Positions 18,964-29,138 of a stretch of 64,000 nt of DNA are shown one piece after another. The notes under the pieces are model-generated. The model had not been told where the DNA came from. It did not search any database and saw nothing but the letters and a program-made list of their open reading frames with translations. Origin of the DNA: Massilia rubra (GTDB lineage: Bacteria; Pseudomonadota; Gammaproteobacteria; Burkholderiales; Burkholderiaceae_D). The number at the start of each line of letters is the position of its first letter. Positions within the stretch are counted from its first letter, which is position 1. The translations under genes and the position numbers were made by a program. The stretch lies in contig NZ_VUYU01000012.1 of NCBI RefSeq assembly GCF_011682065.1, forward strand, positions 1-64,000, read 5' to 3'.

Positions 18964-19681
18964 GCTTGGTTCCCATCATGTAGCCGGCGTCGCGCACTGC
19001 GGCGAAAGCGGCTTGCAGTTCGCTGTCGCTCGGCGCCAGCGGACGCAGGCCCTTGGCAATGGCCGGGACCACCTCGCGCGTCACACGGCGGGTTTTTGCC
19101 GCCAGGATTTGCCAGAGCGACAGCGCATAGCCGATCACGAAGATGCCGAGCCCGACCTTGTAACCGGATCCCGGAAACATTGCGGCGGCGGCGGCCCAGC
19201 CGGCCGCGGTGGCAAGCACGCTGCCCAGGAGGGTGTAGCTGGCTTGCTTGTCCATCACGACCGAGTTGTAGCATCGTTCCACCGTCGGCGCCAGCAACAG
19301 GAAGGGCTTCAGGATCAATTCGCTTCTTTCGGTGGGGGGGAAGTACGCGAGCGCGTTGCTGATCCGCGCTTCCAGCGCCAGTTGTTCCTTCCACACCTCT
19401 TCGAGGTTGGGAAACGTGCTGGCCTGCAGTTCAGGCAGGGGAGCGGTTTCTTTCAAAATCTGTTTGTACGTTTTCGACTCCGTCTTGAGCGGCGTCAGGC
19501 ACGATTGGCAGATCCGCTCGAAGCCGGCCAGCTCGCCCTTGCCGACCGAGATGAAATACACATGGCTGGCGCGCCCGATCCGCCTGACCAGGAACGCTTG
19601 CACCGACCTGCAGATGGGACAGAAGTCGGCAACATAGCCGAGCTTGCGATACACGTTTTTCCTACCCGAGATAATGACCAT
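18929..19681 (-). CDS. Membrane protein with N-terminal Cys4 zinc-binding motif, unknown
   Basis: A 250-residue protein of unrecognised family. Near the N-terminus CPICRSVQ and, about 40 residues later, CQSC form a likely C4 zinc site. Two adjoining hydrophobic segments (about residues 145-195, including LATAAGWAAAAAMF and GLGIFVIGYALSLW) predict a membrane hairpin, with a cytosolic C-terminal region. The start at 19681 was chosen because codons upstream look non-coding. It is divergent from the phosphoribosyltransferase gene 179 bases away and may share its control region. Confidence 0.7.
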   Translation of the reverse strand: MVIISGRKNVYRKLGYVADFCPICRSVQAFLVRRIGRASHVYFISVGKGELAGFERICQSCLTPLKTESKTYKQILKETAPLPELQASTFPNLEEVWKEQLALEARISNALAYFPPTERSELILKPFLLLAPTVERCYNSVVMDKQASYTLLGSVLATAAGWAAAAAMFPGSGYKVGLGIFVIGYALSLWQILAAKTRRVTREVVPAIAKGLRPLAPSDSELQAAFAAVRDAGYMMGTKLKLPELQALLK

Positions 19682-19860
19682 CAGTGCGTTCCAGATCCAT
19701 GTTGTATTAGCTGTGTTGCATTTTACGCAATTGGACGACGAATTGTGGGTAAGGATAGGGATAATGCAAAAGGAATGCGGAAGCGGGCCTGTGTCCTGCG
19801 TCGATGCGGCTTGCCAGCAACGTCCCGGGGCCTCGCTGGTGGCCGCAAGGGGAAATCGAG

Positions 19861-20451
19861 ATGCAAGTAGACGTTCTGGAAATTCATGGGCCATGGGATT
19901 GCGGCTTCGTGCTGGATCGCCACAGCACGCATTCCACGCTCACCGGGCATGACGCGCACGGCCATCCGACATTCGAGACCGACTACACAGAAGCCGGACG
20001 CGCCCTTTACCAACTTAAATCGCACGACGATTACGGACAGGTACCGGCGCTGGCCAAGGCGCTTTACACCCATATCATCCCTCGGTTGCCGAAGATCCAT
20101 GTCGTCGTACCCATGGCGCCCAGCAAGAAGAGGTCGCGGCAGCCGGTCAGCCATGTGGCGGCTTACCTTGCCAGGATGCTGAAAGTGCCGGCGCAAAAGA
20201 AATTCCTGGTCAAAGCAGCCGGGAGTCGCTCATTGAAAGATCTCGCAAGCCGTGAGGAAAAAGATGCCGCATTGGCCGGTCGGCTCAGCCTCGCCCACGA
20301 TCTCGACGGTGGTGGACCCTTTAACGTTTTGCTCGTGGATGACCTGTACGAGACGGGCGCGTCGCTCGATGCCGCGTGCCAGGTCTTGCGGGAGTGTGAG
20401 AAAATACAGCATATTTACGTGGCAGCATTAACCTGGAGGCGCCCGAGATGA
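19861..20451 (+). CDS. Phosphoribosyltransferase-fold (ComF/PurF-like) protein
   Basis: A 196-residue type I phosphoribosyltransferase domain. The PRPP-binding loop VLLVDDLYETGASLDAAC fits the VDDxxxTGxS signature, and an upstream VVVPMAPSKK segment looks like the pyrophosphate loop. No N-terminal zinc ribbon of ComF is present. The nucleobase specificity is not readable. The start at 19861 has an AAGGGGAAA box. The stop overlaps the following SLOG-like gene by four bases, so the two form a coupled pair. Confidence 0.8.
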   Translation: MQVDVLEIHGPWDCGFVLDRHSTHSTLTGHDAHGHPTFETDYTEAGRALYQLKSHDDYGQVPALAKALYTHIIPRLPKIHVVVPMAPSKKRSRQPVSHVAAYLARMLKVPAQKKFLVKAAGSRSLKDLASREEKDAALAGRLSLAHDLDGGGPFNVLLVDDLYETGASLDAACQVLRECEKIQHIYVAALTWRRPR

Positions 20452-21077
20452 CAACCATTTTTATCGCGGGGTCGATCAAGATCAAGCATCTGCACGATGA
20501 GGTGCAGGTGCGGATCATGAATATCCTGTCGATGAATTACGAGGTCATTGTCGGCGATGCGGATGGCGCCGACAGTGCTATCCAGCAATTCCTGTCCGAT
20601 CAGGGCGCGATCAGGGTCACGGTCTACTGCAGTGGCGAGCGGCCGCGCAACAACATCGGCGGCTGGCCTGTGCATCAGGTCGCGACATACCACGCAAAAC
20701 GCTCGCGCGCCTGGTTCACGGCGAAGGACGTGGCCATGGCGCAAGCGGCCGACCTTGGATTGATGGTGTGGGATGGCATGAGTACCGGGACGCTGAGCAA
20801 CATTATTGAATTGCTGGCCCGCAAGCGTAATTCGCTGGTCTTCACCAATCTGGACCGGCAGTTTCACCGGATTCTGTGCGTCGATGACTTGCAGGCGCTG
20901 GTCGCCCGCATGGCCATTGCGGCGCGCGCCAAAGCCGACACCAAAATCGACCTTTCCTCGCGCATCGCGCACCTGCTCTCGCGCGCCGTGCAGGACGATA
21001 TCCTGGCGCTTCGCGCCGCGCAATCAGGCTTGCCGACCTCCATGCCAGTCGCGTTCGATTCTGCCGTTCCCTCTTAG
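20448..21077 (+). CDS. SLOG/YspA-like (Rossmannoid nucleotide-binding) protein
   Basis: A 209-residue protein. The N-terminal TIFIAGSIKIKHL and GDADGADSAIQQFL, with the later WDGMSTGTLSNIIELL, resemble the SLOG superfamily (YspA/DprA-like). That superfamily binds or cleaves nucleotide ligands and recurs in nucleotide-based stress and conflict systems. The C-terminal roughly 60 residues are not recognised. It overlaps the upstream PRTase gene by ATGA, implying paired function. Family assignment is from motifs alone; catalysis is not established. Confidence 0.65.
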   Translation: MTTIFIAGSIKIKHLHDEVQVRIMNILSMNYEVIVGDADGADSAIQQFLSDQGAIRVTVYCSGERPRNNIGGWPVHQVATYHAKRSRAWFTAKDVAMAQAADLGLMVWDGMSTGTLSNIIELLARKRNSLVFTNLDRQFHRILCVDDLQALVARMAIAARAKADTKIDLSSRIAHLLSRAVQDDILALRAAQSGLPTSMPVAFDSAVPS

Positions 21078-21152
21078 CGCATGCTTGTCTGGCGGCTTGC
21101 CATGCAAAAGGGACGCCGAAGCGTCCCCTTTCTGGTGCGTTGCGCGCGCCTG

Positions 21153-21380
21153 TCAGCAACACCCGCCGCGCTTGCCCGCGCCGCCGTAGCGCGCTTCCTG
21201 GCGCTCCCGGAAAAATTCCTCGTAGCTCATCATCGGCTGGCCCGGATGGGTCGCCTCCATGTGCGCCACGTAGGTGTCGTACTCGGGCAAACCCACCATC
21301 AGGCGCATGCTTTGCCCGAGATAGCGGCCGGCCTGGGCCAGTCCGCGCCCGGCGTCCGCCAGGTTGCCGAACATGCTCAT
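21153..21380 (-). CDS. YbdD/YjiX family protein
   Basis: A 75-residue protein of the DUF466 family. It has the family core [19 protein letters not shown] and [14 protein letters not shown] and ends with GGCC. The start at 21380 overlaps the cstA stop by four bases (ATGA); an alternative Met lies two codons inside. This small protein nearly always follows CstA/BtsT transporters and is required for their activity in studied cases. Confidence 0.92.
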   Translation of the reverse strand: MSMFGNLADAGRGLAQAGRYLGQSMRLMVGLPEYDTYVAHMEATHPGQPMMSYEEFFRERQEARYGGAGKRGGCC

Positions 21381-23440
21381 GCCGGGCTGGCCGCGCTGGC
21401 GACGAACGGGGTTTCCATCGAACTCGGCGCGGCTTCGGCGCGCGCCTTGAACACCGTGCGCGCCCCGAACACCAGCACCGACAGCACCACGAACATGAAA
21501 AAGCCCGCCAGCGACGCGTCCAGGTAATCGTTGAAGACGATCTGGTGCATCTGCGCCATCGACTTGGCGGGCGCCAGCACCACGCCCTGGTCGATCGCGG
21601 CCTGGAATTTCTGTGCGTGCGCCACGAAACCGATGCGCACGTTGTCGTGGAAAATCTTTTGCCAGCCGGCGGTCAGGGTGCAGGCCAGCAGCCAGGCGGT
21701 CGGCACCATGGTCACCCACGCGTATTTGGCGCGCTTCATCTTGAACAGCACGCAGGTGGCGAGGATCAGGGCAATGCCGGCCAGCATCTGGTTGGCGATG
21801 CCGAACAGCGGCCACAAGGTGTTGATGCCGCCCAGCGGATCGACCACGCCCTGGTACAGGAAGTAGCCCCAGGCCGCCACGCACAGGGACGTGGCGATCA
21901 GGTTGGCCGGAATCGATTCGGTGCGCTTGAGCGAGGGGGCGAAGGTGCCCAGCAAGTCCTGCAGCATGAAGCGCCCGGCGCGGGTGCCGGCGTCCACCGC
22001 CGTGAGGATGAACAGGGCTTCGAACAGGATCGCGAAGTGGTACCAGAAGGCCATCATGGTCTTGCCGCCGATGACGTTCGACAAGATGTTGGCCATGCCC
22101 ACCGCCAGGGTCGGCGCTCCGCCGGCGCGCGAGATGATGCTGCTCTCGCCGACGTCTTTCGCGGTCTGGGTCAGCATCTCGGGCGTGATATAAAAGCCCA
22201 TCTGCGTCACCGCCGCCGCCGCCGATTCGGCCGTCGTGCCCAGGAGGGCGGCCGGGCTGTTCATGGCGAAGTAGATGCCCGGCTCGATGGTCGAGGCGGC
22301 CACCAGCGCCATGATGGCGACGAACGATTCCATCAGCATCGCGCCATAGCCGATGAAGCGCGCGTGCTGTTCGTTTTCGATCATCTTCGGCGTGGTGCCG
22401 GACGAAATGAGCGCATGGAAGCCCGATACCGCGCCGCAGGCGATGGTAATGAACAGGAAGGGGAACAGGCTGCCCGACCAGACCGGGCCGCTGCCGTCGA
22501 TGAATTTGGTCACGGCCGGCATTTTGAGGTCGGGTGCGACGATCAGGATGCCGATCGCCAGGCCGACAATGGTGCCGATCTTCAGGAAGGTGGACAGGTA
22601 GTCGCGCGGCGCCAGCAGCAGCCACACGGGAATCACGGAAGCGACAAAACCGTAGCCGATCAGCATCCAGGTCAGTTCGGTGCCGGTGAAGGTGAACATC
22701 GGCCCGAGCACGGCGTGTTCCTGCACGTATTGGCCGCCGATAATGGCCAGCATCAGCAGCACGAAGCCGATCAGCGACACTTCGCCGATCCGTCCCACCC
22801 GCACGAAGCGCGAATACACGCCCATGAACAGGGCGATCGGAATGGTGGCCATGACAGTGAAGCTGCCCCACGGCGAGCCGGTCAGGGCCTTGACCACGAT
22901 CAGCGCCAGCACCGCGAGAATGATGACCATGATCATGAAGGTGCCGAGCAGGGCGATGACGCCCGGAATGTCGCCCAGTTCCGATTTGATCAGGTCGCCC
23001 AGCGAGCGGCCGTCGCGGCGCGTCGAGATGAACAGGATGATGAAATCCTGCACCGCGCCGGCCAGCACCACGCCGGCCAGGATCCACATCATGCCGGGCA
23101 GGTAGCCCATCTGCGCGGCCAGCACCGGGCCGACCAGGGGGCCGGCGCCGGCAATCGCCGCGAAATGGTGGCCGAACAGCACATATTTATTGGTGGGAAC
23201 GTAGTCGAGGCCATCGTTGAACTTCTCGGCCGGGGTCTGGCGCCGCGGATCGAGCCCGAGCACCTTGTCGGCCAGAAAAGAGCTGTAGAAGCGGTAGGCG
23301 ATCAGGTACACGCAGACGGCCGCGGCGACGATCCAGATTGCATTGATGGCTTCGCCGCGCTTGAGCGCGATGTAACCGAGCGCGCAGGCGCCGAAAATCG
23401 ATAGCGCAGCCCAGCCGAGCTGGCTTGACAGACGTTTCAT
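21377..23440 (-). CDS. cstA: CstA/BtsT-family peptide or pyruvate transporter
   Basis: A 687-residue polytopic inner-membrane protein with many hydrophobic helices. Family motifs include [20 protein letters not shown], then [16 protein letters not shown], and [14 protein letters not shown]. The family takes up pyruvate or peptides by proton symport, often under nutrient limitation. A GGAGG box precedes the start at 23440. It is followed by its YbdD partner in a four-base overlap. A two-component system divergently encoded 215 bases away could control it. Confidence 0.92.
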   Translation of the reverse strand: MKRLSSQLGWAALSIFGACALGYIALKRGEAINAIWIVAAAVCVYLIAYRFYSSFLADKVLGLDPRRQTPAEKFNDGLDYVPTNKYVLFGHHFAAIAGAGPLVGPVLAAQMGYLPGMMWILAGVVLAGAVQDFIILFISTRRDGRSLGDLIKSELGDIPGVIALLGTFMIMVIILAVLALIVVKALTGSPWGSFTVMATIPIALFMGVYSRFVRVGRIGEVSLIGFVLLMLAIIGGQYVQEHAVLGPMFTFTGTELTWMLIGYGFVASVIPVWLLLAPRDYLSTFLKIGTIVGLAIGILIVAPDLKMPAVTKFIDGSGPVWSGSLFPFLFITIACGAVSGFHALISSGTTPKMIENEQHARFIGYGAMLMESFVAIMALVAASTIEPGIYFAMNSPAALLGTTAESAAAAVTQMGFYITPEMLTQTAKDVGESSIISRAGGAPTLAVGMANILSNVIGGKTMMAFWYHFAILFEALFILTAVDAGTRAGRFMLQDLLGTFAPSLKRTESIPANLIATSLCVAAWGYFLYQGVVDPLGGINTLWPLFGIANQMLAGIALILATCVLFKMKRAKYAWVTMVPTAWLLACTLTAGWQKIFHDNVRIGFVAHAQKFQAAIDQGVVLAPAKSMAQMHQIVFNDYLDASLAGFFMFVVLSVLVFGARTVFKARAEAAPSSMETPFVASAASPA

Positions 23441-23655
23441 GGTGACTCCTCCAAGGTTTTTTATCTTCCGTGCTGGTTGGACCGGTCAATGCCGGTGCAA
23501 TTCCGCACAGCGTGATTCAGTATCGAATGGGCTTGCCCGCGCAGCAAGCGCAGCACTACGCAGCGCCTTACGTGTTACTACGTAGCCGCCACGGCCGCCG
23601 GCGTCGTAGAATCGTAGCTTGTTCACAAAGCCGTCAACGGCAGGCCGGGCGCTGT

Positions 23656-25038
23656 ATGAAGTTAAGGCAAAAGGTCATCTTTCTCGCGATCACGCCGCTG
23701 ATCCTGGCGCTGTGCACGATCGCGCTGTTCGTGCGCCACCAGGCCATCACCCTGGCCCAGCAGCAGCGCGACACCATCCAGCAAGCCTGGCTGGCCAGCA
23801 AGGAAGCCGAACTCAAGCATTACGTCGACCTGGCCACGCGCTCGGTCGCGCATCTGGTCGATTCCGGCAAGCGCGACCAGGCCACCCTCGACGAAGCCAA
23901 GCGCATCCTGTCGACCCTGAGCTACGGCGACGACGGCTATTTCTTCGTCTACGATTTCCAGGGCAACAGCCTGATGCATCCACGCCAGCCGGAACTGGTG
24001 GGGCGCAACCTGTGGGAGATGCGCGACGTCAACGGTGAGCCAACCATCCAGCGCCTGCTCGAACGCGCCAAGGCCGGCGGTGGGCTGCAACGCTACATCT
24101 GGGCCAAGCCGTCGATCAACAAATCGGCGCCCAAGCTCGGCTATGTGGTCCCGATCGAGAACTGGGGCTGGATGCTGGGCACCGGCATTTACCTGGACGA
24201 TGTGGACGCCGCGCTGGCCAAGATCGACGCCCAGCAGTCGCGCAATATCCAGGGCACCATGCTGTGGATCGCGCTGCTGGCGATCGTCAGCGCGCTGGTG
24301 GTGGCCAGTTCCGGGCTGGCCCTCAATATCAGCGAGCTGCGCGTGGCCGACGCCAAGCTCAAGGTGCTGGCCCAGCGCGTGGTCGAGTCGCAGGAGCAGG
24401 AGCGGGCGCGCCTGTCGCGCGACCTGCACGACGGCATCAGCCAGTGGCTGGTGTCGATCAAGCTGCAGATCGAGGCGGGCGTGATCCGCCTCGGCGGCGA
24501 CGCGGCCCAGCAGCAAAAGGCGCGCGCCAGTTTCGAGCACACCGCCGGCCAGCTCAACGATGTGCTGGGCGAGGTGCGGCGCATCTCGCACAACCTGCGC
24601 CCGGCCATCCTCGACGACCTGGGCCTGGCCGCCGCGCTCGACCACCTGGCGCACGAAGCGACCCAGAACAGCGCGCTGCCGGTGCGCTTCATCGCGCGCG
24701 GGGTCACCGATGGCTTGCCGGACGTGGCCAACACGGTGCTGTTTCGCATCGCCCAGGAAGCGCTGACCAATATCGAGCGCCACGCCGGCGCGCGCCAGGT
24801 CGACATCACACTGGCGCGCGAGAACGACAATGTGACGCTGACGATTGCCGACGACGGCGCCGGGTTCGACGCCGCGAGCGTGGCGATCCACCCCAAGCGC
24901 GGCATCGGCTTGCGCAACATGATGGAACGGATGGACGCCATTGGCGGCCAGCTGGCCATCACCTCGTCCGCGGCCGGCACCTCGGTGCAGGCGGCGGCCC
25001 CACTTCCCACCAGGCCAAGCAAGGGCGCGCGCTCATGA
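23656..25038 (+). CDS. Cache-domain sensor histidine kinase (NarX/HisKA_3 type)
   Basis: A 460-residue membrane kinase. TM1 is at about residues 9-28 and TM2 at about 200-222. Between them is a periplasmic single-Cache domain with DGYFFVYDFQGNSLMHP and WGWMLGTGIYLDDVD, often a small-carboxylate or amine sensor. The cytosolic HisKA_3 domain has LSRDLHDGISQWL (His258), then an HATPase with DDGAGF and KRGIGLRNMMERM. The start at 23656 is set by the TM1 start. It overlaps the response regulator by ATGA. Confidence 0.92.
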   Translation: MKLRQKVIFLAITPLILALCTIALFVRHQAITLAQQQRDTIQQAWLASKEAELKHYVDLATRSVAHLVDSGKRDQATLDEAKRILSTLSYGDDGYFFVYDFQGNSLMHPRQPELVGRNLWEMRDVNGEPTIQRLLERAKAGGGLQRYIWAKPSINKSAPKLGYVVPIENWGWMLGTGIYLDDVDAALAKIDAQQSRNIQGTMLWIALLAIVSALVVASSGLALNISELRVADAKLKVLAQRVVESQEQERARLSRDLHDGISQWLVSIKLQIEAGVIRLGGDAAQQQKARASFEHTAGQLNDVLGEVRRISHNLRPAILDDLGLAAALDHLAHEATQNSALPVRFIARGVTDGLPDVANTVLFRIAQEALTNIERHAGARQVDITLARENDNVTLTIADDGAGFDAASVAIHPKRGIGLRNMMERMDAIGGQLAITSSAAGTSVQAAAPLPTRPSKGARS

Positions 25039-25667
25039 CCGACAAACTCATCCACATCCTGCTGGTCGACGACCACCCCCTGGTGCGCGACGGCTTGCGC
25101 GCGCGCCTCGAAGCGGTGCCGCATTTGCGCGTGGTGGCCGAGGCCGACGGCGCCGAAGAGGCGCTGCGCCAGGCCGGCGAGCACGCCATCGACCTGGTGC
25201 TGATGGACATCAACATGCGCGGCATCAGCGGCATCGAAGCGAGCGCCCGTTTCCGCCAGCAATTTCCGGCAATCGCCGTGCTGATCCTGTCGATGCACGA
25301 CAAGGTCGAATACGTCAGCCAGGCGATGCAGGCCGGCGCGCGCGGCTACGTGCTCAAGGATGCGCCGGGCAAGGATATCGTGCTGGCCATCGAGACCGTG
25401 ATGGCGGGCGGTATTTACTACAGCGCCGCGCTGGCGCGCCAGCTGGCCCGCCCCAGCGTGCAAGAGAACCAGTTGTCGGCGCGCGAGCAGGAAGTGTTGC
25501 AGCAACTGGCCGGCGGGCATTCCAACAAGCAAATCGCGCGCACGCTCGACCTCTCGGTACGCACGGTGGAAACGCACCGCCTCAATATCAAGCGCAAACT
25601 CGGCATCGAAGGGCAGGCCGAACTGATCAGATATGCCGTGCAGCACGCACGTTTCGAAGGAAGCTAG
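25035..25667 (+). CDS. NarL/LuxR-family response regulator
   Basis: A 210-residue DNA-binding regulator. The receiver domain has DDH at 12-14 and phospho-acceptor Asp58 in VLMDINMRGISG, with the conserved Lys in GYVLKDAPG. The C-terminal LuxR HTH is LSAREQEVLQQLAGGHSNKQ with RTVETHRLNIKRKL. It is translationally coupled to the Cache sensor kinase and is its cognate partner. The divergent cstA promoter region, which contains TACG repeats and a CTACGTAG palindrome (23578-23585), is a plausible target. Confidence 0.93.
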   Translation: MTDKLIHILLVDDHPLVRDGLRARLEAVPHLRVVAEADGAEEALRQAGEHAIDLVLMDINMRGISGIEASARFRQQFPAIAVLILSMHDKVEYVSQAMQAGARGYVLKDAPGKDIVLAIETVMAGGIYYSAALARQLARPSVQENQLSAREQEVLQQLAGGHSNKQIARTLDLSVRTVETHRLNIKRKLGIEGQAELIRYAVQHARFEGS

Positions 25668-25780
25668 TATCCTTCTGCTTTCTCGCGAAGTAATGATGAC
25701 GAACTGCTATCGCGTGGACCACGAAGTGATTGCTTCCTATCATTATCTCAACTAAGATTACTTAACCCACTAACGCAAAG

Positions 25781-26977
25781 ATGCCGATGGCCGCCTTCGA
25801 TACAACACCGTTCCCGTTGGTAGAGATGCACGCGGCGGCCAATGCGCAAAACGAGTGGCTGGCGCTGATCGTGCGCGTCGGCGGCGCTCCCGGCGCCGCG
25901 CACGCGGCCGCCTTGCAACAGGTGTTCGGCGCGCCCGGCCTGCTCACCGCCATCGCGCCGCTCGACTGCATCGTGCCGCTCGCCTCGCCCGCCGTATTGA
26001 CCCCGTCGCTGCTGGCGCTGATGCCGCCCAACCGCGTCATCTTTGCGATCGGCGCCGCCGTGCTGGCCGACGAGGCGCTGGTCAAGCAAACGCTGGCGCT
26101 GCACGACCAGGGCTACCGCGTGCTGCTCGACGGCCAGGCCGACGACGGCGTCAAGCTGGCGCCGGCCTTGCGCGCGGTCGCGCTCGATTGCGGCGCGGGC
26201 CTGCCCGTTGCGCGCGGCGGTAAATACCAGGTCCTGTCCCTGTTCGGCCCGCACCTGGCGTACCGGGTCGACAGCGCGGCGCGCTTTGCCGACTGCGTCG
26301 AGGCCGGCTTCGAATGGTTGGCCGGCGACTGGCCGCTGCATCCGTCGCCGCAGGCCAAGGCGCATGACGGCACCTCGCGCAAGCGCCTGCTGGCCTTGCT
26401 GGGCCTGCTGGCGCGCGATGCCGAATCGCGCGAGCTCGAGCAATTGCTCAAGCAGGATCCGGCGCTGTCCTACCATTTGCTCAAGCTGGTCAACTCGGCC
26501 GCGTTCGCGCTCAGCACCCAGATCACCAGCTTCGGCCAGGCCATCAACCTGCTGGGCCGGCGCCAGTTGCAGCGCTGGCTGCAACTACTGCTGTACGCGC
26601 GCCAGCAGCCCGACGGCATGGCCAATCCGCTGCTGCCGCTGGCCGCCTTGCGCGCCGCCCAGCTCGAATGCCTGTGCAAGCTGCAGGGCGGCGAGCGCGA
26701 CCAACAGGATGTGGCGTTCATGACCGGCGTGTTCTCGCTGCTCGACGTGCTGTTCGGCATGTCGATGGAAGACATCGTCGGCGCCCTCGGCCTGGCGCCG
26801 GCCGCGGCCGAAGCGCTGCTGCTGCGCGAAGGGCGCCTCGGCGAACAGCTGCGCCTGGTGGAACAAGGCTTGCCGGCGCCGGCGCAACTGGCCGCGCTCG
26901 GCATCGACCATACACAATGGTGGCAAAGCCAGCTGCACGCCTATCACTGGGCGATCCAGGTCGGCAGGAACCTGTAG
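25781..26977 (+). CDS. HDOD-domain protein with degenerate EAL-like N-terminus
   Basis: A 398-residue YuxH-type signalling protein. The first half resembles an EAL domain that has lost the EAL, DDF and metal ligands, so it cannot be a phosphodiesterase. The second half (about residues 200-395) is an HDOD domain with [38 protein letters not shown] and [16 protein letters not shown] proteins usually regulate c-di-GMP, biofilm or motility circuits without catalysis. A second Met at 25787 is an alternative start. It is followed after one base by a GGDEF-EAL gene, so the two are co-expressed. Confidence 0.88.
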   Translation: MPMAAFDTTPFPLVEMHAAANAQNEWLALIVRVGGAPGAAHAAALQQVFGAPGLLTAIAPLDCIVPLASPAVLTPSLLALMPPNRVIFAIGAAVLADEALVKQTLALHDQGYRVLLDGQADDGVKLAPALRAVALDCGAGLPVARGGKYQVLSLFGPHLAYRVDSAARFADCVEAGFEWLAGDWPLHPSPQAKAHDGTSRKRLLALLGLLARDAESRELEQLLKQDPALSYHLLKLVNSAAFALSTQITSFGQAINLLGRRQLQRWLQLLLYARQQPDGMANPLLPLAALRAAQLECLCKLQGGERDQQDVAFMTGVFSLLDVLFGMSMEDIVGALGLAPAAAEALLLREGRLGEQLRLVEQGLPAPAQLAALGIDHTQWWQSQLHAYHWAIQVGRNL

Positions 26978-26978
26978 G

Positions 26979-29012
26979 ATGCATGTCAGCCCCGCGACCG
27001 ATTTCCTGACCAGCAGTGCCGCCCTGTGCGCCGCCGTGCTCAACCTGCGCGGCGAGCAGCTTGCGGCCGAACTCGGGCGCATTGCGCGCGACCTGCTGGC
27101 CAGCCCGCACGGCAGCTTTGTCCTGTCCGGACAAGCCTTCGGGCCGGCGCCCGATGGCGCGGGCGCCCGGCTGGCGTGCGCGGTCGCCAGCGGCGCCGTC
27201 GACTATGGCCACCTGGTGGTCGGCGGGCGCGCCGCCTACGACGAGCAGGATGCGCGCCTGCTGGCCGGCCTGGCCGCGCTGGCCGCCAGCCTGCTCAAGG
27301 TCAACGACTTCGCGCTGCGCTCGACCCAGGCTTACCTCGACCTCGAAGCGGAGCTGTCGCACCAGGCCCAGATTCTCGACCAGATCCACGAGTCGGTGCT
27401 GACGATGGACCAGACCGGCTACATCACCAGCTGGAACAAGGGCGCCGAGCGCCTGTTCGGCTACAGCGCCCAGGAAGCGGTGGGGCGCAACATCCTGTTC
27501 CTGTACGCCGATGAAGACACGGCCTTCCACGACGCCTTCGTGGAGCAGGGCGGGCGCATGATGGAAGTGCGGCGCCGCAAAAAATCGGGCGAGGTGTTCT
27601 GGGCCAGCCTGTCGCTCTCGCCGCTGCGCGACCGCGAGCAGCGTCCGGTCGGCCTGATCGCCTACCTGACCGATATCACCGAGCGCAAGCACGCCGAAGA
27701 GCGCCTGCACCACCTGGCTTACTACGACGCCCTGACCGGCCTGCCGAACCGCAGCCTGATGGCCAAGCTGGTCGACCAGGCCTTGACGTCGGCCCAGCGC
27801 AAGGGCGCCACCGCCTGCATCCTGTTCGTCGACCTGAACCGCTTCAAGATGTTCAACGATACGCTCGGGCGCGCCACCGGCGACGAATTGCTCAAGCAGG
27901 TGGCGCAGCGCTTCAAGCAGGTGCTGCGCGAGCAGGACGTGGTGGCGCGCCTGTCGGGCGACGAATTCGCGGTCGGCCTGTTCGACATCCGCGAGCATTT
28001 CGAAGCGACCACGGTGGCGCACAAGCTGCAGGCGGCGCTGGTCGAGCCCTTCCTGATCGAAGGGCACGACCTGCGCGTGGGCGCCAGCATCGGCATCAGC
28101 GTCTATCCGCAGGACGGGGTCGACGCCGAAGCCCTGCTGCGCGTGGCCGACATCGCCATGGCGCGCGCCAAGCTCGGCGGCGACGGCGACAGCGTCACTT
28201 TCTACAGCCACGACATGAACCAGGGCATGCAGGAGCGCATGCGCCTCGAATCGGGCCTGCGCCAGGCGCTGGCCGATGGCGAACTGCTGCTGCACTACCA
28301 GCCCAAGTTCGACATCCGCACGCGCGCCGTGGTCGGCGCCGAGGCGCTGGTGCGCTGGCTGCATCCGCAGCGCGGGCTGGTGCCGCCGGCCGAATTCATC
28401 CCGCTGGCCGAAGCGACCGGTCTGATCGTCCAGCTGGGCGAATGGGTGTTAGAAGCGGCCTGCGCCCAGGCGGCGCAATGGCAGGCGGCCGGGCTGCCGC
28501 CGTTCCGGCTGGCGGTGAACGTGTCGGCGCGCGAGTTTTCGGCCGCCTTGCCCGCGCGCGTGAGCGAGACGCTGGCGCGCTACCAGCTCGATCCGTCCTG
28601 GCTGGAACTGGAAATCACCGAAAGCACCCTGATGCACGACATCGAGCGCGTGATCGCCATCATGGACCGCATCACCGCGCTCGGCGTGAGCCTGTCGCTG
28701 GACGACTTCGGCACGGGTTACTCGAGCCTGTCGTACCTGAAGCGCTTCCCGATCGACACCCTGAAAATCGACCGCTCGTTCACCACCGGCCTGCCGTTCG
28801 ACGGCAACGACTGCGCCATCGCCAGCACCATCATCAGCATCGGGCGCCAGCTGCGCCACAAGGTCATTGCCGAAGGCGTGGAAACGCGCCAGCAGTTGGA
28901 GTTTCTGCGCGACGCCGGCTGCGACGAAGTGCAGGGCTACCTGTTCTCGCGCCCGCTGCCGGCGGCCGCCTTCGAGGCCGCGCTGCGCGCCGGCTGGGTC
29001 GAACCGGGCTGA
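26979..29012 (+). CDS. GAF/PAS-GGDEF-EAL protein with SGDEF active-site variant
   Basis: A 677-residue soluble c-di-GMP protein. A GAF-like N-terminal domain (about residues 5-120) precedes a PAS/PAC domain ([20 protein letters not shown]). The cyclase domain carries LSGDEF instead of GGDEF, a substitution tolerated in some active enzymes. The EAL domain has [15 protein letters not shown], and [17 protein letters not shown], all apparently intact, so net phosphodiesterase activity is plausible. It begins one base after the HDOD gene stop. Confidence 0.88.
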   Translation: MHVSPATDFLTSSAALCAAVLNLRGEQLAAELGRIARDLLASPHGSFVLSGQAFGPAPDGAGARLACAVASGAVDYGHLVVGGRAAYDEQDARLLAGLAALAASLLKVNDFALRSTQAYLDLEAELSHQAQILDQIHESVLTMDQTGYITSWNKGAERLFGYSAQEAVGRNILFLYADEDTAFHDAFVEQGGRMMEVRRRKKSGEVFWASLSLSPLRDREQRPVGLIAYLTDITERKHAEERLHHLAYYDALTGLPNRSLMAKLVDQALTSAQRKGATACILFVDLNRFKMFNDTLGRATGDELLKQVAQRFKQVLREQDVVARLSGDEFAVGLFDIREHFEATTVAHKLQAALVEPFLIEGHDLRVGASIGISVYPQDGVDAEALLRVADIAMARAKLGGDGDSVTFYSHDMNQGMQERMRLESGLRQALADGELLLHYQPKFDIRTRAVVGAEALVRWLHPQRGLVPPAEFIPLAEATGLIVQLGEWVLEAACAQAAQWQAAGLPPFRLAVNVSAREFSAALPARVSETLARYQLDPSWLELEITESTLMHDIERVIAIMDRITALGVSLSLDDFGTGYSSLSYLKRFPIDTLKIDRSFTTGLPFDGNDCAIASTIISIGRQLRHKVIAEGVETRQQLEFLRDAGCDEVQGYLFSRPLPAAAFEAALRAGWVEPG

Positions 29013-29030
29013 GATTTTATTCTAATGTAA

Positions 29031-29090
29031 GATTTCTTTCTGGACATGATTATCCCGTGAAGGCATGATATCAAGCTGTAAATATTGCCA
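29031..29090 (+). promoter_or_regulatory. Conserved upstream box of RTX gene 1
   Basis: The segment aligns with 30823-30882 before RTX gene 2. Shared blocks are TTCTTTCTGGACA, AGGCATGAT and CTG-N-AAATATTGCCA at the same spacing. Conservation outside coding sequence implies a common promoter or operator. No sigma factor is assigned. Confidence 0.55.
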
Positions 29091-29138
29091 CCATACATAC
29101 GTTGGCGTTTCAGCTTCTTATCACTTCCAAGGATGACC

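Noticed and set aside
19861-20451. Calling the PRTase comF
   Set aside because: The ComF N-terminal zinc ribbon is absent and the neighbour is a SLOG-like gene, so a competence role is not supported.
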